Part shown: piece by piece, positions 35,015 through 43,720 of the stretch
Position numbering within the stretch: the first letter of the stretch is position 1
Layout: every line of letters starts with the position of its first letter
Assembly (NCBI RefSeq): GCF_003265995.1
Contig: NZ_MVJN01000007.1
Span: 185,107-249,106, forward strand
DNA from: Legionella quinlivanii
Lineage (GTDB): Bacteria > Pseudomonadota > Gammaproteobacteria > Legionellales > Legionellaceae
Direction of reading: 5' to 3'
DNA length: 64,000 bases
Notes under the pieces: generated by a model
What the model was told of the DNA's origin: nothing
Databases searched by the model: none
Seen by the model: the letters and a program-made list of their open reading frames with translations, nothing else
Program-made: the position numbers and the translations under genes

Positions 35015-38000
35015 TCATTCGCTATTCAATGTATCCCTGATCTTGTTTAATAAATCCACACGCCGATATGGCTTGTTTAATAAATGAACGCCGGGTGTCA
35101 ATTGCCCTTGATGGAGTATAATATCTTCAGGATAACCCGAGGTGTACAGCACTTTTAAATTGGGTCTTAATTTTTGAGCCAAAATGGCTAGCTCTGTTCC
35201 GCTTAGTCCTCCTTCCATTATTATATCCGTAAAAAGCAACTCAAAATCATCTCTTGTCTTCAGAATTTCAAGAGCGCTAAGTCCATTATCTGCAACTTCG
35301 ACCTTATAGCCGGCGGCGCGCAATTGTTCGGAAGCATAAAGACGTACTTTTTCGTTGTCCTCGACCAAAAGGATTTTTTCATGTCCTGGGAGTATGGGTT
35401 TAATTTTAGATTCTTCCTCTGGAATAACGACATGATCGGCTTTGGGTAAATAAAGCCCTACAGTAGTGCCTTTTCCTGGCTCTGAATAAATATTGATGTG
35501 TCCGCCTGATTGCTTAATAAACCCAAATACCATGCTTAGTCCGAGCCCCGTGCCTTTTTCTTTGGGCTTCGTGGAAAAAAAGGGCTCAAACACTTTTTTA
35601 AGATGTTCGGGTGCAATCCCGCAGCCAGTATCCGAGATTAAAATTTCAGCATAGGGGCCTGGGCTGATTTCAGTATGGGTATCCGCATAGGTATCATCCA
35701 ATTCTGAGTTTTTAGTTTCAATAATTAGCTGTCCTCCATTCGGCATGGCATCACGGGAATTTAAACAAAGATTTAAAATTGCATTTTCAAGTTGCGCCGG
35801 GTCAACCAAAGCAGGCCATAATTGAGGTTCTTTTTTTAATTTTAACTCAATGTGGTCGCCAATTGTTCTTTTCAGCAGCCCCAACATGTTTTCCACAAGA
35901 ACATTTAATTCAATCACTTTGGGTTCCAGGGCCTGACGCCTTGCAAACGCCAGTAAGCGTTTAGTCAGCTCCGCTCCCCGCTGGGCGGCGCTGTATATCA
36001 TTTCTGCCATTTCATTAAGCATCGGGTTAGCAGTCAATTGCTCGGTCAGTAATTCGGCATTACCCATAATTATGGTAAGCATATTATTGAAATCATGCGA
36101 AACTCCACCGGTTAACTGGCCCAGGGACTCAAGACGCTGCGATTGGCGAAGTTGTTCTTCGAGCTCATAACGCTCGGTTAAGTCTGTCATGCCTCCAATC
36201 ATACGTACTGCTTTGCCGCGATCATCCCTTATTACATTGCCTCGGTCGAATACTTTAGCATAGGTGCCGTCTTTCCGGCGGAAGCGATACTCAGCATTCC
36301 AATGTGTTTTCCCCTCATTAATTACTTTGAAAACACCTTGAATTACCCGATTGAAATCATCTGGATGAATATAATTCATCCAGGAATTGATATTGGGGAC
36401 AATTTCTTTACGCTGATATCCGAAAAGGATTTCAAAGCCCTCATTCCACCAGATCTTATTATTTAAAAGATTAAGATCCCAGATGGCATCATTGGTCGCA
36501 TCAGATAGTAAACGAAATCGCTCTTCGCTTTCTCGAAGAGATTGTTCTGCTTCTTTTCTTTCCGTGATATCCTGAGCGACTCCCGCAACCCTGTAAAGCT
36601 GACCATTACTATCATAAATATGAAACGAACGATCAAGAATCCAGCGCATTTCGCCGTCAGGTCTGATAATACGGTATTCCTCATTATAGCCGTGGTTTAA
36701 ATCTTCGAGTAAGGATAACATTTTACATCGATCTTCTTCATATATGGCTTCGAGCCATTGTCGGGGGTTTTCATAAAGACCCTGACAAGATCGCCCCCAA
36801 ATGCGTTCGTAGGCCGGACTGATGTATAAAATCTGATCATGAGCCGCATTGGTCAACCAAAAAACCTCCTGAATATTTTCAGTGAGCTGACGAAAGCGCT
36901 GTTCAGTTTCCTGACGCACTTCTTCCAGTTTTTTTTGTTCAGTAATATCTTGGAAAGCACCCTGAACTTTAATAATTTGTTCTGATTTATCCCGCACAGA
37001 TTCGCCCATGATTTTTATCCAGAGCTGATTTTTTTTCGGACTGAGAAAAGGTAATTCGAGTTGAAAAGCGAGCCCTTTATTCATGCATTGATCAAATGCA
37101 TTGAGGAGCTTTTGCCGATACTCCTCGGGATACAGTGTAATTAAATTACCAAGTGTAGGGTTGAAAGAGTCAGTCACTTCATGAATGAGCTCTGCTTCCT
37201 CTGACCAGATAAAACTTTGTTCCGGAAGTCTTACTGACCAGGCCCCAATACGGCTAATCAGTGAAGCCATACGAAGAAAGGATTGATTTTTTTCAAGCTC
37301 GTTCAGCATCAGTTTTTTCTGGGTGATATCTTCGCATACTGCGATAAAATTGATAGGTTTTCCGGTTTCATCACGTGGAGCAGAAATGCTTAACCGTGTC
37401 CAAATTACCTGATTAGTTTTCGTTATATAACGCTTTTCAAAAGTTTGGCCCCTTTGTTCGGCGAGCAAGCTGCGGCAGTGTTCCCAACTTAGGCTCTTAT
37501 CATCGGGATGAGTGACATCCATAAATGTCATTTTATATAACTCTTCCTCCGAGTAACCGAGCATCTCGCAGTAGGCGGCGTTGACCTGTAAAAAAAAACC
37601 GTTTAAATCGGTAATAGCAATTCCTGTTGCGGCATCCTGGAAAGCATGGCGAAATCTTGACTCGCTTGTTTGCAGGGCATTGCTTTTTTCATTCAGTTCA
37701 ATGCAGATTCTTACTAAATAACCCGCATGATCAATCAGCTCAAAATCATTCTCTGTGGGTTCATAGCAATGCTCGTAATAAAGAGCGAAAGCAGCAATTA
37801 CTTTTCCATGACTGTCAATCACTGGCGTGGACCAGCAGGCTTTTAAATGATTTTCTTCGGCAAGTTCGACGTAATGATCCCAAAAAGCACTGCTGCTGAT
37901 ATCTGGTACGATGACTCGCTTCTTTAAATACATTGCGGCACCTGAACAAAGCTGGTTGGGACCAATTTGCATTCCTTCTATAGTTTGGGTGTAGATAGCA

Positions 38001-38254
38001 GGTAAATGAGGAGCAGAACCCTGACGGATATGGACGCCGTCTTTGTCTAACAACAGAATTGATACCTTTGCTTCTTTAGCGATTTCTTCAATGCCTAAAG
38101 CTATCGTTTCCAATAATGTCGAAAGGGGAGCTGTGCTAAGAATCAGTTCAAAGACTCTTCGTTCAATTTGAAGTAAGGCTGCATATCTGGGCGAGAAAGT
38201 GGCTGATTGCTTAGTCGGTGAATGATGTCCGATATGTTTTGGGGATCTCTCCAT
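35015..38254 (-). CDS. Hybrid sensor histidine kinase (GAF-PAS x4-HisKA-HATPase-REC)
   Basis: 1079-residue protein without membrane segments, so cytoplasmic sensing. Order: GAF (about 25-185), four PAS/PAC units (about 195-315, 325-440, 445-568, 572-695; repeated endings such as VCEDITQKK, VQGAFQDITEQKK, VAGVAQDITERKE, IGGMTDLTERYE), HisKA with the phospho-His in GGVSHDFNNMLTII (about 718), HATPase (NLCLNSRDAM, DTGCGIAPEHL, GTGLGLSMVFG), and a C-terminal receiver (ILLVEDNEKVR, Asp in LLFTDIIMEGG, about 1008). Signals sensed are unknown. The stop overlaps the alternative start of the receiver-EAL gene, so phosphotransfer to c-di-GMP turnover is likely (inference). Confidence 0.93.
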   Translation of the reverse strand: MERSPKHIGHHSPTKQSATFSPRYAALLQIERRVFELILSTAPLSTLLETIALGIEEIAKEAKVSILLLDKDGVHIRQGSAPHLPAIYTQTIEGMQIGPNQLCSGAAMYLKKRVIVPDISSSAFWDHYVELAEENHLKACWSTPVIDSHGKVIAAFALYYEHCYEPTENDFELIDHAGYLVRICIELNEKSNALQTSESRFRHAFQDAATGIAITDLNGFFLQVNAAYCEMLGYSEEELYKMTFMDVTHPDDKSLSWEHCRSLLAEQRGQTFEKRYITKTNQVIWTRLSISAPRDETGKPINFIAVCEDITQKKLMLNELEKNQSFLRMASLISRIGAWSVRLPEQSFIWSEEAELIHEVTDSFNPTLGNLITLYPEEYRQKLLNAFDQCMNKGLAFQLELPFLSPKKNQLWIKIMGESVRDKSEQIIKVQGAFQDITEQKKLEEVRQETEQRFRQLTENIQEVFWLTNAAHDQILYISPAYERIWGRSCQGLYENPRQWLEAIYEEDRCKMLSLLEDLNHGYNEEYRIIRPDGEMRWILDRSFHIYDSNGQLYRVAGVAQDITERKEAEQSLRESEERFRLLSDATNDAIWDLNLLNNKIWWNEGFEILFGYQRKEIVPNINSWMNYIHPDDFNRVIQGVFKVINEGKTHWNAEYRFRRKDGTYAKVFDRGNVIRDDRGKAVRMIGGMTDLTERYELEEQLRQSQRLESLGQLTGGVSHDFNNMLTIIMGNAELLTEQLTANPMLNEMAEMIYSAAQRGAELTKRLLAFARRQALEPKVIELNVLVENMLGLLKRTIGDHIELKLKKEPQLWPALVDPAQLENAILNLCLNSRDAMPNGGQLIIETKNSELDDTYADTHTEISPGPYAEILISDTGCGIAPEHLKKVFEPFFSTKPKEKGTGLGLSMVFGFIKQSGGHINIYSEPGKGTTVGLYLPKADHVVIPEEESKIKPILPGHEKILLVEDNEKVRLYASEQLRAAGYKVEVADNGLSALEILKTRDDFELLFTDIIMEGGLSGTELAILAQKLRPNLKVLYTSGYPEDIILHQGQLTPGVHLLNKPYRRVDLLNKIRDTLNSE

Positions 38255-38434
38255 TAACTCACCTTTGTTATCCTGTTTTTACACCTTTTTATAAGTGTAG
38301 CTCATCCAATGGCGGGCCGGATAAACCTGAGTAACAGGCGATACAGAAGAGAAATAAACACAAGAATTACTAATTATGCCAGAATGATAAAACCATACTA
38401 TAATCAAATTATTAGCACTAAAAGAGCAGCCATC

Positions 38435-38632
38435 ATGCATGAACTTCTTAATTTAATTGCAGTCATTATTGTGTTCGGACTGGTAATGTGGTTAATCAAT
38501 GTGTTTATTCCAATGCCTGCAGCGATTAAATCTCTTTTGAACATTCTGGTACTAATTGTTTTGATTATTTATATCCTGCAGTTCTTTGGAGTGATCAATA
38601 CGATATTGCCTCCCATTCGTATTTTGAAGTAA
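38435..38632 (+). CDS. Small two-helix membrane protein
   Basis: 65-residue protein with two hydrophobic stretches (LLNLIAVIIVFGLVMWLINV and LLNILVLIVLIIYILQF) joined by FIPMPAAIKS. The in-frame ORF reaches back to 38309, but the first 42 residues would be polar and unlike the rest, so I start at the ATG at 38435. It resembles a widespread family of about 60-residue inner-membrane proteins of unknown role. Monocistronic-looking; an inverted repeat follows the stop. Confidence 0.6.
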   Translation: MHELLNLIAVIIVFGLVMWLINVFIPMPAAIKSLLNILVLIVLIIYILQFFGVINTILPPIRILK

Positions 38633-38633
38633 A

Positions 38634-38660
38634 TTGACAGTTGAGTGGATTAACTGTCAA
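38634..38660. other. 9-bp inverted repeat between two small genes
   Basis: TTGACAGTT (38634-38642) and AACTGTCAA (38652-38660) are perfect inverted copies starting next to the stop of the small membrane gene and ending 15 bases before the next start. No T-run follows; it could be a weak terminator or a binding site. Confidence 0.5.
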
Positions 38661-38675
38661 TAGCAAGGATGGAGC

Positions 38676-39242
38676 ATGCCCAGTTCAGAAAGAGCCAGCG
38701 AGAAAAGAGACTTTAATCTTAGGTCGCAGAAAAAAAAATCAGCGATTGCTGTGAAATCTGAACAGATAAGTCAGAGCATTTCATATGACCATTTTTGTGC
38801 AGAGCTGTTGGCTGAAGCGAAACATGTCAATGAAACGCACAATGGAATACCGCAATGCAGCGGGGCACAGTTTAAAATCGCTTTAATTGGTTTTGGTGAC
38901 AGACAGCGGCTGGAAATGCAAATTAATCCGGATCTTAAAGTGGACCTCCCTGAAAAGTTTGAAGTCGATATGAATGCCGGTTTTGATTGGCTTGATCTGG
39001 CTGTTAGTTATGGCAGCGAGGAGGCAAAAAAATACTTTCGTTTACATATCCAGGAACCCTTTTTTCGACAAGCATACTGTGAATATCGAACACATCGTGC
39101 AGACAACCATCTGGAGCAACTCGCAGATAGAAAGCCCGGCTTTTTCAATGAGAGTTTGAAGCATGCTAAAGCGGCAACTCATTTATGGCAATTAGCTAAT
39201 TCAGGGAGTCATCAGCTTCAGGATGGGCCGCAATTCAAATAA
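38676..39242 (+). CDS. Orphan soluble protein, unknown function
   Basis: 188-residue protein that I do not recognise. A GGATGGAG ribosome site precedes the ATG. The first 35 residues are very basic and polar (MPSSERASEKRDFNLRSQKK), likely disordered. The rest is a mixed alpha/beta-looking domain (SGAQFKIALIGFGDRQRLEM, FDWLDLAVSYGSEEAKKYFR) with a helical end (NESLKHAKAATHLWQLANSG). No signal peptide or membrane segment. It could be a lineage-restricted Legionella protein or effector; there is no direct evidence. Confidence 0.6.
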   Translation: MPSSERASEKRDFNLRSQKKKSAIAVKSEQISQSISYDHFCAELLAEAKHVNETHNGIPQCSGAQFKIALIGFGDRQRLEMQINPDLKVDLPEKFEVDMNAGFDWLDLAVSYGSEEAKKYFRLHIQEPFFRQAYCEYRTHRADNHLEQLADRKPGFFNESLKHAKAATHLWQLANSGSHQLQDGPQFK

Positions 39243-39263
39243 AAGTTCGGAGTAACTCACCCG

Positions 39264-39372
39264 GTACGTCATCCTGTTCCCTGGTACGTCATCCTGAACG
39301 CAGTGAAGGATCTCCTGAATCTGGCTCAGCTCTAAGCAGTTTGAGATTCTTCACTGCGTTCAGGATGACGTT
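39264..39372. repeat. Composite inverted repeat, family C, copy 2
   Basis: GTACGTCATCCTG occurs twice 20 bases apart (39264-39276, 39284-39296). The second begins an inverted pair: CATCCTGAACGCAGTGAAGG (from 39290) against TCTTCACTGCGTTCAGGATG (ending 39367). It lies between convergent genes and may serve as a terminator for both. Confidence 0.8.
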
Positions 39373-39388
39373 GACGATTTGATGCTTT

Positions 39389-40108
39389 TTACATTTTCAT
39401 TTTTTTGTAAATAAAAAAGGGCAAATTAGAGATGATTGCCATGATATATCGCCAGAAAAATGGATGGTAGCTTAGCCTTTTTTTTCTGTCTAATGCTTTA
39501 AAGCAGGCTTTGGCGCAGTCTTTTGGAGAGGACGCATAAAAAATACCGGGCTTTCCGAACGTTTGCGTCGTATCAATAAAGCCGAGGCGCATGATAGTCA
39601 GTGTTTGCGTCGGTGAAGCAGATTGCTGTAGCCCCTGCAGATAAGTTTCGATAGCTGATTTGCTGGCACCATATAAACTATTTTTACTGCGTCCACGGCT
39701 GGCAGCGACTGAGCTTAAAAAAATAAGCTGGTGGTCACTCTGTTCTTTTTTAAGATACCCATGAATTAGTTCACAGCTGCTTGTAATATTGACTTTAATG
39801 ACTAAACCAATATCTGATTCATTAAGATCGTGATTTTCAATAATTAAACTATGAGCTAAAAATAGCGACAAATTCTCCTGACGTGAGAACAACTGATGGC
39901 ACAAGGTTTTGCTGTCATTGGCGAAGTCAAACACTATGGTCTGGCAAGGGATTTTATAGCGCAGCGCATAATCGGCAGCCATAATTTTAAGTTCGGCCGC
40001 ATCACGTGCAATTAAAATTAAAGGATGCCCCTTACTTGCTGCTAGATGACCGAACTCTCTGGCGATTGCCGAACTGGCCCCGCTAATGACCCAGGTCGTT
40101 TTATTCAT
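39389..40108 (-). CDS. Short-chain dehydrogenase, DprE2-like
   Basis: 239-residue SDR. The ATG at 40108 has AGGGA seven bases upstream and overlaps the flavoenzyme stop by four bases. The NAD(P) motif is ISGASSAIAREFG; catalytic Ser and YxxxK are in LSSVAASRGRSKNSLYGASK. The end is hydrophobic (YIMAIISNLPFFIYKK), as in DprE2, which reduces the 2'-keto intermediate in making decaprenylphosphoryl-arabinose in mycobacteria. Pairing with a DprE1-like gene supports a two-step 2'-epimerase; the acceptor lipid and product in this organism are unknown (inference). Confidence 0.8.
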   Translation of the reverse strand: MNKTTWVISGASSAIAREFGHLAASKGHPLILIARDAAELKIMAADYALRYKIPCQTIVFDFANDSKTLCHQLFSRQENLSLFLAHSLIIENHDLNESDIGLVIKVNITSSCELIHGYLKKEQSDHQLIFLSSVAASRGRSKNSLYGASKSAIETYLQGLQQSASPTQTLTIMRLGFIDTTQTFGKPGIFYASSPKDCAKACFKALDRKKRLSYHPFFWRYIMAIISNLPFFIYKKMKM

Positions 40109-41427
40109 ATACAAATCCCTAATCGTCGACCTAAATCAGAACAGGGGTGATTAGGCAGGGTTTCAAGCAGTTTGATGAATTGTCCGCTATTAGGGTATTG
40201 GCATCTGAACTGCTCTGATGTTAATAACAAATCTTTTGCCAGGTACACTTTGCCCTGATGCTGCGTGATCCATTGATTCAAATTTTTAATTGTTTGGCGG
40301 GCTTGCGGTTGGTTCACAAAATCAATGGCAATGGTAAAGCCTGGCTGAGTGAATGACAGCAAGCCCGTTCCAGTATGATTTAAATATTTTAAGACTGCCA
40401 GCGCAGGCAGTGCATGATGTTTACGGCCAAGCAGCAGACATTGCTCAAGGCATTCCTTAATCAAATCAGCTCCAACGACGGCCTGGAATTGAATTAAGCC
40501 TTTTTTCCCATAGAGGCGATTCCAGTTACTGATTCTATCTAGCGGATTATTGAATATCTGGATAGGGCTGACTTGTGGAGAAGAGCTGGTATAACGAAAA
40601 TAAAGCTGATTAAATACTTTCATTCCCAGACGGTTAATCAGGCGAAAAGGAATCGGTGGAATATTAACAGGAGCCGCTTCCTGCCTGTTTAAACCCTCAT
40701 GATAGCTGGCATGAGAAAGTATGGCATGCTCCGGGTTAAGAAAATCGAGCCAGGCGGCTTGATAATCACTGCTATCTGCCAATTTCAGCATTCTTTCAAC
40801 CAGTTCATCCCAGCTCTGATATTTCTCATTTTCGGATTTTACAAACTGCGACGCTTTCTTAAGCTTCAGCCCGACACGTTTGATAATTCCTGTCAGTCCC
40901 AGGCCGGCAATGGTTGCATAAAACAAGTCAGCGTTGTCCCTGGGGCTACAGTGTATTGACTCCTGATGACATTGTAATTCTATCCATTCGATATGCTGCC
41001 CCAAAGCCGCTTCTTTCGGATTATTTTTTCCATGAACATCATTAGCAATGCCTCCCGCTAAAGTGGCGCGAAGCGTGCCGGGAATTACTGGTGGGATAAA
41101 GCGCGTGTCAACCTTGAATAAATCGGCAAAAGTAACGCCGCCCTGACAAACTAACAGGCCGCTTGCAGCGTCAAAAGAAAGAAAGTGATTAAGCCGCCTG
41201 GTATCAAGAATGGACTGTTGATCATTGAGGCAGCAGTCATTATAACTGGTTCCAGCGCCGCGTGCCAAAATCGATTCTTTCGCAGGTATCAGTATTTTTT
41301 CTATTTGTTTTTCACTATCCGGACGATAGCATTTCGATTGGGTCTCAAGATTATGGGCAAAGTTGCCAAAGGGCATTAATTTAGGCTGCATTGCTAGTTT
41401 TATCAATCGAAAATTCAAGTGTGTCAT
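40105..41427 (-). CDS. FAD-binding oxidoreductase, DprE1-like
   Basis: 440-residue VAO-type flavoprotein. FAD-domain motifs ARGAGTSYNDCCLN (about 55-68) and VIPGTLRATLAGGIANDVHG, with KNNPKEAALGQHIEW after it (about 114-147), match mycobacterial DprE1, as do NNPLDRISNWNRLYGKKGLI (about 293-311) and VYLAKDLLL, whose Lys398 matches the active-site lysine (K418 of M. tuberculosis). In QPGFTIAIDF, Ala367 aligns with Cys387, the residue attacked by benzothiazinones. DprE1 oxidises decaprenylphosphoryl-ribose at C2'. Start 41427 has GGGAAAG adjacent. It is the first gene of a two-gene operon with the DprE2-like SDR. Confidence 0.85.
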   Translation of the reverse strand: MTHLNFRLIKLAMQPKLMPFGNFAHNLETQSKCYRPDSEKQIEKILIPAKESILARGAGTSYNDCCLNDQQSILDTRRLNHFLSFDAASGLLVCQGGVTFADLFKVDTRFIPPVIPGTLRATLAGGIANDVHGKNNPKEAALGQHIEWIELQCHQESIHCSPRDNADLFYATIAGLGLTGIIKRVGLKLKKASQFVKSENEKYQSWDELVERMLKLADSSDYQAAWLDFLNPEHAILSHASYHEGLNRQEAAPVNIPPIPFRLINRLGMKVFNQLYFRYTSSSPQVSPIQIFNNPLDRISNWNRLYGKKGLIQFQAVVGADLIKECLEQCLLLGRKHHALPALAVLKYLNHTGTGLLSFTQPGFTIAIDFVNQPQARQTIKNLNQWITQHQGKVYLAKDLLLTSEQFRCQYPNSGQFIKLLETLPNHPCSDLGRRLGICI

Positions 41428-41596
41428 CTTTCCCAGGCATTGACAATTGTATTTTGAAATCAGCGCCTTGGCAAAATGAATTTGGTGTATTAAATAGCCG
41501 AAATGAATGCAAGCAGATCATCATGAACTCCTGATGCTATAATTTTTAATCAAAGGATATTGCATCGATACTGGAAGTACATCAAAAGGAAAAGTC

Positions 41597-41845
41597 ATGG
41601 AATTGTTAAAGTTAATAGTGAAATCGGCGTTGATGGGACTTTGGATAATGATTCCAGTTTCTATTTATGCAGCTGATTTACCGACAGTGGTTATTGGTTC
41701 TGAGAAATACGATAAACAAATGTGTATTGAGCGCTATACTCAGGACTGCCTGGATTCAGTCTGTATGACATCTTCTGATACGGATTGCAATGACAAATGC
41801 CAGTCGGCTGCGGAAGATAAGTGTCAGGATGAGGCAGATGATTAG
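41597..41845 (+). CDS. Small secreted cysteine-rich protein
   Basis: 82-residue protein. GGAAAAG precedes the ATG; the first about 26 residues are a signal peptide (KSALMGLWIMIPVSIYAADL). The mature part of about 56 residues is acidic and has six cysteines (QMC, QDC, SVC, TDC, DKC, DKC) in its last 40 residues, suggesting two or three disulfides or metal binding. No homologue is recognised. It stands alone between the DprE1-like gene and the flagellar cluster. Confidence 0.6.
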   Translation: MELLKLIVKSALMGLWIMIPVSIYAADLPTVVIGSEKYDKQMCIERYTQDCLDSVCMTSSDTDCNDKCQSAAEDKCQDEADD

Positions 41846-41907
41846 TCAATTTTTTGACTGATAAATAATTAAATCCTGTTCAGGTACGTCTGCCACCATG
41901 ATTAAAG

Positions 41908-41924
41908 TTGGCATATAAATTGCT
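41908..41924 (+). promoter_or_regulatory. Sigma-54 (RpoN) promoter of the fliM operon
   Basis: TTGGCATATAAATTGCT matches the -24/-12 consensus TTGGCACGNNNNTTGCT, with GG (41910-41911) and GC (41922-41923) exactly 10 bases apart. It lies 47 bases before the fliM start. RpoN/FleQ control of class II flagellar genes is established in Pseudomonas and Legionella. Confidence 0.8.
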
Positions 41925-41970
41925 AAGCAATGGTTTATCGTATTGAAGCAGATTGGATGCAGGATTACTC

Positions 41971-42981
41971 ATGGTTGAGAAGGATGTATTATCGCAAGAA
42001 GAAATTGATGCCTTGTTAGGCGCTGTAAACAGCGATAATTCGGATTCTGCAGAAGACGAGATCAATACAGAGAATGACCTCCCCCCGTCGCCAACCGCTA
42101 CTAAAACTGAGCATATTGAAGTCCTCAATTTTGCAAGCCAGGAACGTATCGTTCGTGGTGAGCTTCCGGTTCTTGATAAAATCCATGATCGGGCTGCGCG
42201 TTATTTTGCCAATGATATTTATCTTTTGATGGCCAAAGAAATTCACATTAAGCAAGAGCCGATGGCGGTAGTGAAACACCGTGAATATCTAAGTGCTTTG
42301 CCCAATCCCAGTTTAATGACTATTTATCGATTTAAGCCTTTACGTGGTAAGGCGCTGATCGTCTTTGACAGTACCTTTGTGTATGATTTGGTCGATTATT
42401 ATTTTGGCGGCAGTTCGCAATTTTGTGCACAAACCGATAAAACAGATTTCACAGCCGCAGAATTGCGAGTGATGGATATTGTGATCGGTAAACTGGTGCG
42501 CAATATCGAGCAAGCCTGGGCACCGATTATTCACCTCGAACCCCTCCGGGTCAATGACGAAACCAATCCGCAATTAGTGCACATCGGTGAACCGGATGAA
42601 TTATTGCTAGTCAGCAAGTTCAGCCTTGATTTTGGCAAGGAACAGGGGACTTTTGCCTTCATTTTACCTTATTCAATGGTGGAGCCTATCAAACAGCAAC
42701 TGGAACTTGGAGCTGCAAGACCTGATGAAGATATTGATCCGAACTGGATTATGTCTCTTAAAGAAGAGTTAATGGAGGTGGAGTTAACTATTAGTTCAGT
42801 TATGGCGCAAACCACAAGCACTTTAGGCAAGGTAATGGAGTGGAAAGCAGGAGATTTTTTAACCCTGGAAATGAATGAAGAAGTGACAGTCGATATAGAA
42901 GGGACGCCTGCTTTTGTTGCTACTGTAGGGAAAGTGAATGATAAGCGAGCTTTAAAAATAACAAAAAAAATAAGTTACTAG
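41971..42981 (+). CDS. fliM: Flagellar motor switch protein FliM
   Basis: 336-residue C-ring protein. The ATG at 41971 with GCAGGA upstream opens VEKDVLSQEEIDALLGAV, the CheY-P-binding N-terminal peptide; an in-frame TTG at 41953 is less likely. The middle CheC-like domain includes VLDKIHDRAARYFANDIYLL and VDYYFGGSSQFC; the C-terminal SpoA domain ends in VNDKRALKITKKI. It controls the direction of rotation with FliG and FliN at the cytoplasmic face of the basal body. First gene of a long flagellar operon behind a sigma-54 promoter. Confidence 0.96.
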   Translation: MVEKDVLSQEEIDALLGAVNSDNSDSAEDEINTENDLPPSPTATKTEHIEVLNFASQERIVRGELPVLDKIHDRAARYFANDIYLLMAKEIHIKQEPMAVVKHREYLSALPNPSLMTIYRFKPLRGKALIVFDSTFVYDLVDYYFGGSSQFCAQTDKTDFTAAELRVMDIVIGKLVRNIEQAWAPIIHLEPLRVNDETNPQLVHIGEPDELLLVSKFSLDFGKEQGTFAFILPYSMVEPIKQQLELGAARPDEDIDPNWIMSLKEELMEVELTISSVMAQTTSTLGKVMEWKAGDFLTLEMNEEVTVDIEGTPAFVATVGKVNDKRALKITKKISY

Positions 42982-42989
42982 AGGTGGTT

Positions 42990-43313
42990 ATGAGTGAGAA
43001 TACAGAGGTCGTCACAGCCAAGTTAACTCAGGATGCAACAGGCAATACTGAGAATGAAAAAATGGAAATGATTCTGGATATTCCAGTGACGGTCACCGTA
43101 GAAATCGGCCGAACTAAAATGTCAATCCGAAATTTATTACAACTTAATCAGGGGGGCATTGTCGCTCTGGATCGCATGGCAGGGGAGCCGCTTGATGTAC
43201 TGGTCAATGGAACTCTGGTTGCTCATGGTGAAGTTGTTGTGGTGAACGACAAATTCGGGGTCCGTCTGACGGATATAGTAAGCAAGGCAGAAAGAATCAA
43301 GCGATTAAGATGA
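42990..43313 (+). CDS. fliN: Flagellar motor switch protein FliN
   Basis: 107-residue C-ring component. AGAGG at 42980-42984 favours the ATG at 42990 over a GTG at 42984. The C-terminal SpoA domain is complete: ILDIPVTVTVEIGRTKMSIR, then LLQLNQGGIVALDRMAGEPL, then GEVVVVNDKFGVRLTDIVS. It forms the lower C-ring with FliM and binds the export ATPase complex through FliH. It overlaps fliO by four bases. Confidence 0.96.
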   Translation: MSENTEVVTAKLTQDATGNTENEKMEMILDIPVTVTVEIGRTKMSIRNLLQLNQGGIVALDRMAGEPLDVLVNGTLVAHGEVVVVNDKFGVRLTDIVSKAERIKRLR

Positions 43314-43720
43314 AGCTAGCAAACAAGGGATTGTATCTGTATTTATTTTTAAGCAATACGGCTTATGCAGCGGGTTCTGAAGGGTCAAGTCTAAACGGTG
43401 GCGATTTCTTCAGAATTCTCATGGGTTTATTGTTTGTTATTATCTTTATTTTGGGTTTGTTCTGGCTTATGAAGCAGACAAGCCGATTAGGAACCGGCAA
43501 ACACATCAATCTGGAAGTGATTTACTCTGCTAACCTGGGCCCACGAGAGAGAGTTCTACTGGTACGCGCGGGTACACGCTATCTGCTTTTAGGGGTCACC
43601 AGCCATAACATCACGACATTATGTGACTTTGGCGAAGAGCTGCCTCCGGGCTTTGAGAAGCAGGCCGAGACGCGGTTCACTGAATTTTTCAAACAAGCTT
43701 TAAGGACGAAGTCTCAATGA
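43310..43720 (+). CDS. fliO: Flagellar biosynthesis protein FliO
   Basis: 136-residue bitopic inner-membrane protein that helps assemble the FliP ring of the export gate. A signal-like start ([17 protein letters not shown]) is followed by one strong membrane helix ([20 protein letters not shown]) and a cytoplasmic FliO domain ([20 protein letters not shown], then [14 protein letters not shown]). It overlaps fliN and fliP by four bases each. Confidence 0.9.
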   Translation: MKLANKGLYLYLFLSNTAYAAGSEGSSLNGGDFFRILMGLLFVIIFILGLFWLMKQTSRLGTGKHINLEVIYSANLGPRERVLLVRAGTRYLLLGVTSHNITTLCDFGEELPPGFEKQAETRFTEFFKQALRTKSQ

